64,000 bases of DNA. Origin: Phoronis australis (taxonomy: Eukaryota > Phoronida > Phoronidae). The DNA lies in the NCBI GenBank assembly GCA_002633005.1, contig NMRA01000161.1:687275-751274 (forward strand). Direction: 5' to 3'. This document shows, one piece after another, positions 56,210 through 64,000 of this stretch (position 1 is its first letter; every line of letters begins with the position of its first letter). Position numbers and translations under genes: made by a program. Below the pieces are notes generated by a model that searched no databases, was not told the origin of the DNA, and saw only the letters and a program-made list of their open reading frames with translations.

Positions 56210-58640
56210 CTATGTTGTATATTCTTGAAAACTTGAAGTGCAAAAGACAACTGGAAAATACATGCTGTGATCAATTTCTCTCTTGGAATGTTTTGATTTC
56301 CCAAGTGTCACAACTTCATAATTACATCCAAAATAACAGCAGTTTCTGTTATAGTGGCGACATATACCCCATCTACAAAAAGGCTAATGTTCTCCTAGCA
56401 CTTTTCTTCACTAGTTGCAAAAATCCCAGTCAGCAAAGGGTTACCAGTGTGACAGGGTTAAGAGGCTCTTGTTTACGGTATGTCACTTAAATCAGTTTGT
56501 GTTACAAAGAGAAGGTGTTTTGACATCAGTTTTTCACTCTGATTGGGGTAATGAGGAAATCAATTAAATGCTGGCAAAAACGACCAGTTCACAGACTTCA
56601 AGTATTACGTGACTAAAATACTATCTATTGTTTGCATTAGCATTTAAAGTTGCATTTACACGTGAAACAGCTTGCCCAGTAGCGTGATCCATTGGCATTC
56701 CACGTGGTTTGGACGTTTGCTATTGTTTATGGTAGCATTCCCAGACCGTCTTCATGTAAGTGACGCATGCTGATCCAGCTTGCGATCTAATGTCATTTAA
56801 ATGCGAAGTGGAGCAAGTCTCGTAATGACAACTGACACGGTGACAACGGTCTCTTGTGCTTTAGTCAGTGACGCTGCTAGCATTTTTGCCACTTGTGCAA
56901 ACTCAAATCGTCTGTTGTGTGCTGAGAGAATCAAACAATTCACAAAAATGTCCTATGTCTTGAAATGTTCCTGAGTAAATGAAATTGTATTTCCTCACTA
57001 TCACCAACCCTGCATACCAGAATTAGAATTGAGTCAAACAAAAGATGCATGTTGAATGTTCCCTAAGGACTTTTAACGTTGGTGTAACTTAACAAAGTAA
57101 CTTTATTAACTATTTACAAACTGACCATCAATTCCGCACAAATAGGAGAATTAATTAACATAATTTCTTTAGTAATTTATAAGGCGCTACATTTCACTTC
57201 CCAACCAGCAACTGTGATTTATGCTTCTTCTGGGGGTTTACAATAGTACGTTACAATAGTGCCTAGACATTTATGAACGGTTTCTTTTGTTTGGGGACTA
57301 GGGAACAGAGAAGGAAGTCGGTGATAACCGCTGCCTGTTCATGGCAACATTCTTTCCCAACTGTTTTAGACACTACAGATTAAAAAACTAACTCTACCAC
57401 TGAAAATTTTTAACGGCAAAAACTGATAAAATACCACAGAGGAAAGTAGATGAATAACACTATTGTAACTGTTGTTCCTTTATTGGTTTTTCCATATCAG
57501 TATTGTGTAACTTGCATATATACGATGGGGCAAACTGACTTTTGTACACCAATGTACAATAGTGCTTACCTGAGTGGTCTAGTTATATGGTACCCAAAAA
57601 AATGTAGCGAAATTTGAATGGTGGAGCACATGTTTTCCTTGGTTAAAAATGTATAACTACAGAAGAGGACACTGCTTCTTAAATGTCACGATGAAGCTGA
57701 ATTTGTTGTATAAACCATTCGTATAAACATTTAGAAATAACCACATGCGAAGATATGTGTGGACATAAAAATGTCTAAAGTATTGAATCATTGTGTGAGG
57801 AAATAGTGACAGACTGATCTTTTTGACCACAAGAAACAAAACTTTCAAAAACCAAGTGTTCTAAGGATGAAACTGTCTTGTTAGAGCTTTGATACACCTA
57901 GTCTTAGTTGATTGGAATGTGTCTCATGGTATTTACCAACACTGAAGGAATTTCTACAGTTGTCAGGAAACTAGACTGACCATGAGTTTGGTTTCCAAGC
58001 AGGAGACAGGTAGTTTAATTACTTGTGACACAGTCCAGCATCCTTAAACAAACCAGCGACTTCATTCTGGGCTTATTAGAAAAAATGCTAGCTAATGAGT
58101 ACCAGCACCACCACTGGGAGTCACTCCCATTGACTGTGGCTGTGTGACTGATCTGTGGGTCTCCCACTTTGTTTTCAATTTAAAACCCTTTTACACTGAA
58201 AACTTTGGTTTTGACTTAGGCAACATGGGGTAAATGTAAGTGGCTTGACATAAATCGGTTCAACTTGAACCAGAACTGGTGGAGGTGCTTTCAAATCAAT
58301 TAAACCTAAAGCAATTGGACAGACCGAAAAGGGTCGCCGTGACGACGGATTCATTTTTCACCAACCGTAGTGTAAAAAATGGCCTGCACTGCATGTAAAG
58401 AGTGACTGTTTAACTGCAGCCAGTGCTATTACAAGCATCTTTGTTCACAAATCCCCATACAAAAGTAACCTATCATTAAAAGTTCAGGAGATGAGGCTAT
58501 TACAGGCTATTCAAATCCCAACTGATTTGAGAAGCCTTTAATGCTTAGGGTTGGGAAACTAGATGTAACACCTCATGTTGAAGTGTAAACGCCAGACAAA
58601 TCGATTTTAAACCAATCAGGATAAATCAAGTAAAAGTAAA
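56210..58640. other. AT-rich DNA without recognised gene
   Basis: No exon-like or repeat structure was identified with confidence. Confidence 0.45.
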
Positions 58641-58689
58641 TAGACTCCAAACTTCAGTAAAAGGTGTTTAAAGCCACTTTCCTCATTAG

Positions 58690-59180
58690 AGGCAAAACTA
58701 CAGTTTTTACCGAAGTTTCGGTGAGTGGGAAAGGTTAACTTTGGAAGTTAATCTGCATGCGAAACTTCCCTGAAAATAGTGGGATTTAAAAGCGAAGCTT
58801 CCATACTATTCACCGAAACTTCAGTGTAGTTAGAAAGGTCAGAGAGAAACTTTGCTGAACTTATCGGTAGAAGTCACGGCAACACGCTACACTCGCAAAA
58901 CACGTTCTTTGTTACTGTAGCGTAGCCGACATGCTTTTGATAAACATGTAAATAAACAAAAAAGCATATCTATCTGATGAAGAATGACACTGATCATTTT
59001 CATAAACATTCATCAATGGCAGGAGAACATTTTCAGTTAGCCTCGAACCCACTACTCAATATTTGTTTGAGAGTACGAATGAACTGCATCGTGTGCTATC
59101 TTATCAATAACTGATAATTCGCTGTCTAGTTGGAAAGCTATGCGAAGTTTCAATGAAACTTCAGCAAACCGAAGTTCCTC
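58690..59180. mobile_element. Possible MITE cluster with GAAACTTC motifs
   Basis: Repeated inverted motifs ACCGAAGTTTCGGTGA, CACCGAAACTTCAGTG, GCGAAGTTTC and GAAACTTCAGC are consistent with one or two small TIR elements. Boundaries are uncertain. Confidence 0.4.
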
Positions 59181-59424
59181 TAACGGAAAAGCAACATAAG
59201 AGAAGATCGAGCTTCATTAACTGTTTGTTGGCTGAACCTGCATGAATTACCTTAATGAGACCCAGCATGGAATGCTCACCTACATTCAAATGGGCATTAC
59301 GTTCTGTTAACACTCAGTGAGGAAAAGATATAAATTTCTAATGGGTAACTAGTGATTTTGAACATGCTTGCATTTTAAGGTGAATGGTCGTCTTAGACAT
59401 ATCAAAGTTACATCCAGAAGCAGA

Positions 59425-59870
59425 ATTTCAACTTGAATGTTTAACTGGCTAAAAAACAAAATCGAATTAAGAATTGTACTCATGTAAAATCAGATCACAT
59501 TTGTTTTAGGCCAAAACGAAGGCACGAAACGTCGGATAAATATGTCGTTATTTACTTACGCGCTAATTTTAAAGTTCGTGCATGTAAAATAGGTCTCATA
59601 ATATTCCTTAGCATGACTGGATCTTAATTCCATTACCATTAAGAACATTGAAACCAGCAGCAACTCATGAAAGCACTTCAGTGTTTTGGAGTTAGACAAC
59701 CCCGAAATTGCAAATTCAAAAAGGGCACATGAATGTATAACCCGTGATTTGAGCTGGTAATAGAAATGGAACCCTGTCATGGTAATGGAAGTCATGAAAG
59801 TGAAGGGCCTAATTCAAATTATTTTTTTTAACCACACAGGACGAAATGCAGCCTTAAATTTGATATTGTT
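59425..59870. mobile_element. TIR repeat of the GGCTAAAAA-AATCGAATT family
   Basis: Left AACTGGCTAAAAAACAAAATCGAATTAAG, right GGGCCTAATTCAAAT...CAGGACGAAATGCAGCCTTAAA, in inverted relation. The internal block ATAATATTCCTTA..ATGACTGGATCTTAATTCC is shared with 29205-29480 and 61350-61660. Confidence 0.7.
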
Positions 59871-60595
59871 TCAACGTTATTAAACTGGAACGGAAAGCAA
59901 CAGTCCTCCTTTGCCCAGGTGTAATTATGAAAATGGTCTCAGTAGCTTGGTAACTAATTGTAGAATACGAAAATCTTGAACAGAACTGTGGGAGAGGAGT
60001 TGAAAAGAGGCCCATTCCATGAAAATTGACTTTAGACGTAAAACAGAAAATTTGGTCTTACTCTTCCAGTTGAATCAAGTAATTATGAGATCACAGTCAA
60101 GAAATAAAATGCATAGAAATTATAATTAGTAACCAGCAGTTATGTATATTCCCTGAGAAGAACCTTATCTTTAACCAAAGTTGAGTGGCTAAAGAGTGGG
60201 TCATAAACTCTACCTTTGACACAGAAGAATGAAGTCAAGTGTGAATGAAATTGAGAAAGTGGTACATTCTTTACACTAAACAGGTGCTATGGTAATATCT
60301 GGCCAATGTAGAACACAGTACCTATTATTATTTTAACGCTCTATAGCTGCCATCATACAAAGTTAAAAGGAGCTGCAAGCATCCGCATCAATGTCAAAGA
60401 CCTTGAAAAATGAACAATATCAATATTTGCAATTATGTCCGTACGATATTGGATAGATTTTAACGTATTTCTATAAAATAAAATGGCAGGCATGCTCCCA
60501 GGAGTTTAGTTGGAACGAAATGGCCTATGGGCAGCTGACAGTCGAAACACATCTTTGCAGCATTTCAAATTGGTACAAATGCCTCTCCTTTAGTT

Positions 60596-60790
60596 TCAAC
60601 TCCAGGCAACAGCCAGCAGTTTCCAAATCCAGATATCAATGTAGTCCATATTCAGCATCCCCTGTGCTGTGGGTTGCAACACCAGTGGCAGAAAATTGCG
60701 ATAAACCTGAGAACTGTATGCGGAGGCATTATCTTCTGACACGATTCCTGGAATCAGCCACACATTTCTAAAACGAGGCCAGTGGAACAA
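60596..60790 (-). other. Unassigned open frame with coding-like composition
   Basis: Reads FRNVWLIPGIVSEDNASAY, then QVYRNFLPLVLQPTAQG. GC content is above the surroundings. No splice partner or family was recognised. Confidence 0.2.
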
Positions 60791-61349
60791 ATCGCTTTCC
60801 TATTTCCAGGAGAAAGGAGAATACTATGTAGTACCGAGGCATTGAAATACTGATCCGCAAACCGAATCCAATTATATTATTTTTTATCTTATTTTTGGAG
60901 AAAAGTGATCCTACTAAATTTTTCACAAGAAATTCAATTTCAGAAGCCAAACAGTTGAAAAATCAATTGCTACAGTGTACTATGCTATAATACATCACAG
61001 CCTGTAATTTATTGCTGTTAAGTGACTTTAAATGTGCACAGCCTCAGAAATCACTTTAGCATTATATCCAGGTTCTCATTTATTCCCTTGCATACATTCA
61101 CTAGTAAAACTGAGCTCAGAGGAGTAGGAGATACCTTTGTGCAATGCTGGATTGTATGCCAGTAAGGTCAGGATTTGAACCGGGAGTCTCCCAAACAGGA
61201 GTCTAGAGCTCAAACCACTAGTGCCCATAAATGCTGTAATTCAGTGCTGCTCCAGTTAAAAAGTAATGAGGATAATTGATGACACCAAGGGTTGTAAAAA
61301 TATATTGAGGAAGTATTTCTGATGGAAAGTAACTGGAAGCAGATTAAAA

Positions 61350-61660
61350 TCCTTAAGCTGAATTTCACCCTGAAAAATGAAAATCGGATTAGGCGTTTTA
61401 CTCTCATAAATTGGACTCATACACGTAGTATTCCTTACTGTCATAGGATTCTATTTGCATTACCAACAAGAACATTGAAACCAACCGGCCCCAATAACCT
61501 CTAAAGCATTTTCTTGAGTCGTTAGTAGTTTCCACGTTCTGGTTGATAGTGGGAATAGAATCCTATTATGGTGTAAGCAATATTATGTGACCGATTTCAA
61601 GAGGCCCAATTCGATTTTTCTTTAATAGCCATCGAACAGGGCAAAATGCAGTTTTAACCA
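61350..61660. mobile_element. TIR repeat of the GGCTAAAAA-AATCGAATT family, third copy
   Basis: AAGCTGAATTTCACCCTG ... GTATTCCTTACTGTCATAGG ... AGGCCCAATTCGATTTTTC ... AGGGCAAAATGCAGTTTTAA. Colinear with 59425-59870. Confidence 0.7.
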
Positions 61661-62351
61661 GAATTTTGCTTGTGGAGACTAAAAATAACTGATTAATTGA
61701 TTTCTTAGAGTATAAACCTATTGTAGAAGACTATATCAAAGCAATAACAATGACAACATCAGAAATTGAGAACTTGAGACATAGCAATGCTGGGGTTAAA
61801 AGTTAAAGACTTTAACAAATATGGCAGTTGGTACCAAATAGTGTGTTGAGCATTACTTGAAGCTGCTGTTTTTACCACTTTAGATTGGTCTGGAATTGTT
61901 AGTAATTAAAATTAAGACAGGATTTTACAAGTTTTCACATCTAGGTTTTGAGTTTTTGTACTAACATATTGAGGTCATTGGCATTAATGTTAGCCAGAGT
62001 TTCAGACTTTTCAAGCAGTTATTGTTAGAGAATGCAAGGTCACGTGGTTTTTGGAATTTTTGTGCCCAAATCAAAGATGATTTGTTTTGGGATAATTTGT
62101 TTTAATATGAATTTTATTGAGAGTCATGTACGCCAAACTATAGTCCACCAAACTTAAGGCTATGGTGTCCGAACAACGGCTGTCAGATAAAACTGCACAT
62201 TCCATTTACTAGCCTCTCTTCTTCTGTATGTCCTGATAAGGTTTCAGTTAGCACACAGGTGTGACCACTCAGGCTAACATCAGACAAAACATTCAAACCT
62301 ACATCAGGTGCATTCCTGGGCAATGAATAGGTCAACTTAATTTGCAAATTA

Positions 62352-62690
62352 AAGTGCCGTCTACACACAGACTTACCCTAGAACACCTTAAACGGAGCAC
62401 GTGCATATATCCGATAATTACTCTAAGACTTAATTTGTTGCTCTATGCATGACAACAAACAGCTGATGCAAATACGGTATGAAAAGGAAAGTCCATATGA
62501 TAATTTACTTTAGCCTTTCACCAGATTTGCCACCACCCTGCGATTAAAAGAAGCGCAAGTTGCCCTTGAGAAAGATTACCCTACCTTGATAAGGTGGAGT
62601 AGGTTGTCGCAAGTGGGGCAAGTTGCACTAGATTAAATAGTGTAGACAGTTCCCACATCTAGCCACATTGTTCCAGCAGTAACTTGGTCT
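62352..62690. mobile_element. TIR element, AGTGCCGTYTACAC family, copy 3
   Basis: Left end AGTGCCGTCTACACACAGACTT; right part AGTGTAGACAGTTCCC. Contains AAGTTGC and GTGGGGCAAGTT blocks like copy 2. No coding frame. Confidence 0.55.
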
Positions 62691-62694
62691 GTGA

Positions 62695-64000
62695 GTGGGG
62701 GCAGTACTTTACTCTTCTTATTTCTCGTTTTTCCTACTGTTATTTCTGACCAAGGCCCTCACTAACCAGTCGCTACTGACGGTTTGCTACTGGCGGCAGC
62801 TGAGAGCTGCAGAATGTTTGAATTCAGGCCGTTTTTTCAGTTCCATGTTACATAATATGTGCAGGAAACAATTAATATTGCTTGCAAGCTCCAGATTGTG
62901 TTACATTTTGATGATGAGAGTAATTCTAATATGTACTCATAATGCAAAATGGCAGCAATGTCAATCATGGACTATAACTATACGGTTAACTCTCACCAAT
63001 TTTAGACGAAAATTATTGCCAAAATTTTCCTTTTTAGATTTTTTCAATGGCTTCCAACATCGTTGTGTATGCCCGCAATTTTTCAAAAGTTTGTGTGGAC
63101 GGTACCTGTGGTACAAAACGTGAACAAAACAATGCAATTAATTCAGTGTTACATGTACAGAATGGTGAAGTGATGAAATAAAAATTGACTAGTGGGCATG
63201 CACTGTATCCTATATTGGAGGAATTAAATGGGTCAGTTATACCCTTCATGCTGGGTGAGCAAATAGTAAAGATGATAGTTACATCTGGAACTACTTTAAG
63301 TGAATCCCAAGTTAAGTTGTGCAGGTTATTGGAGATAGTAAATATGACCAGGAAATAGTGTTACCTCTTGACTTAATCACATTTGGCAGTTGGGTTAACT
63401 CAACACTCTTCCCACCCATTGTTTGGTTCATCCAGTTACATTGCGCTATTAAATGTAGGAATGCAATTTCTTGAAAGGTCTGGCTTGGGGATGTGGTCAA
63501 CAATGAAATTCACAGCTGGCTAATAGGAGAAAATGTGCCCACCTCAGATGCAAGGCATGGCTGTACCCAGTATGACTGGACCTAAACAGAAATGTTTAAG
63601 ATATGCGGAATGCAAAACTATGAATGAAACCACTAGCCAAGATGTGGTGAACCATGAAACTGCCATGAATCACATTTTGAATTTAAAGAGCTTTTTTGGT
63701 AAATGGCCAATTGCTGACAAAACTGCATGTTTAACATTATTAAAAGTTTCTAATATAGTTCTTAGAGCCCACAAATTTTCACATTATTGTAATATAAATA
63801 TATTTATAACCAGCCCCAACCCCCAAAATATTCAATTTCTGAAATGATAAGGATATGTAGGATCATAAAAACTGTCCAAACTTGACAAGCTTCTGAACAT
63901 CCAGCAAAGGCTGATCAGATTCATATGAAAACTATAGATACCATGCTTTACACACTGTTCGCTGTTAGAAGTTGGTTTTAAATTTTTTTTGCATTTTTGC
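62695..64000. other. AT-rich DNA without recognised gene
   Basis: Two longer frames (62695-63123 and 63533-63847, + strand) have no recognisable motif or splice context. They are not annotated as genes. Confidence 0.45.

Noticed and set aside
62695-63847. Two + strand frames of 142 and 104 codons
   Set aside because: Low-complexity, AT-rich translation without motif, splice context or relation to a known family.

Overview
This is a window of animal nuclear DNA. The genes are split into short exons by introns with GT-AG borders, the background is AT-rich, and transposable-element debris is abundant. The protein on the + strand is very close to vertebrate TRIP12. The repeats (a Penelope-like GIY-YIG remnant, CAGGGGCGGATCC-type MITEs, foldback elements) suggest a marine invertebrate such as a non-vertebrate deuterostome or a lophotrochozoan. 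The species cannot be fixed from this window.

Layout. (1) Positions 1-18.9 kb, + strand: the 3' half of TRIP12, an E3 ubiquitin ligase. There are 20 coding exons in perfect phase, giving 951 residues from the middle of the protein to the stop at 16461, then a ~2.4 kb 3' UTR ending near tandem AATAAA signals at 18851 and 18868. The WWE and most ARM-repeat exons lie upstream of the window. (2) Positions 20.0-36.8 kb, - strand: a second gene, convergent with TRIP12. I assembled it as 13 phase-consistent exons, 516 residues, with the stop at 20009. Its N-terminal half looks like a tyrosyl-DNA phosphodiesterase (TDP1)/phospholipase D-type fold whose first HxK motif has lost its lysine. The rest matches nothing I recognise. 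Its 5' exons were not found; a CCAAT-containing candidate first exon lies at about 51.1-51.4 kb. (3) Positions 37-64 kb: no exon I can support strongly. It holds repeats, foldback elements, tandem duplications and a few unassigned reading frames. A 239-base assembly gap lies at 34253-34491.

Most unusual observations: several TRIP12 introns (8, 9, 10, 13-side) contain tandem arrays whose units span the neighbouring splice junction. Splice sites and exon edges have therefore been copied repeatedly into the introns, in one case creating possible microexons. The - strand gene may be a degenerate TDP1-like pseudoenzyme. Very long palindromic elements lie at 40661-41110 and 43266-44662, and a Penelope-type remnant lies inside a large inverted repeat at 20845-21291.
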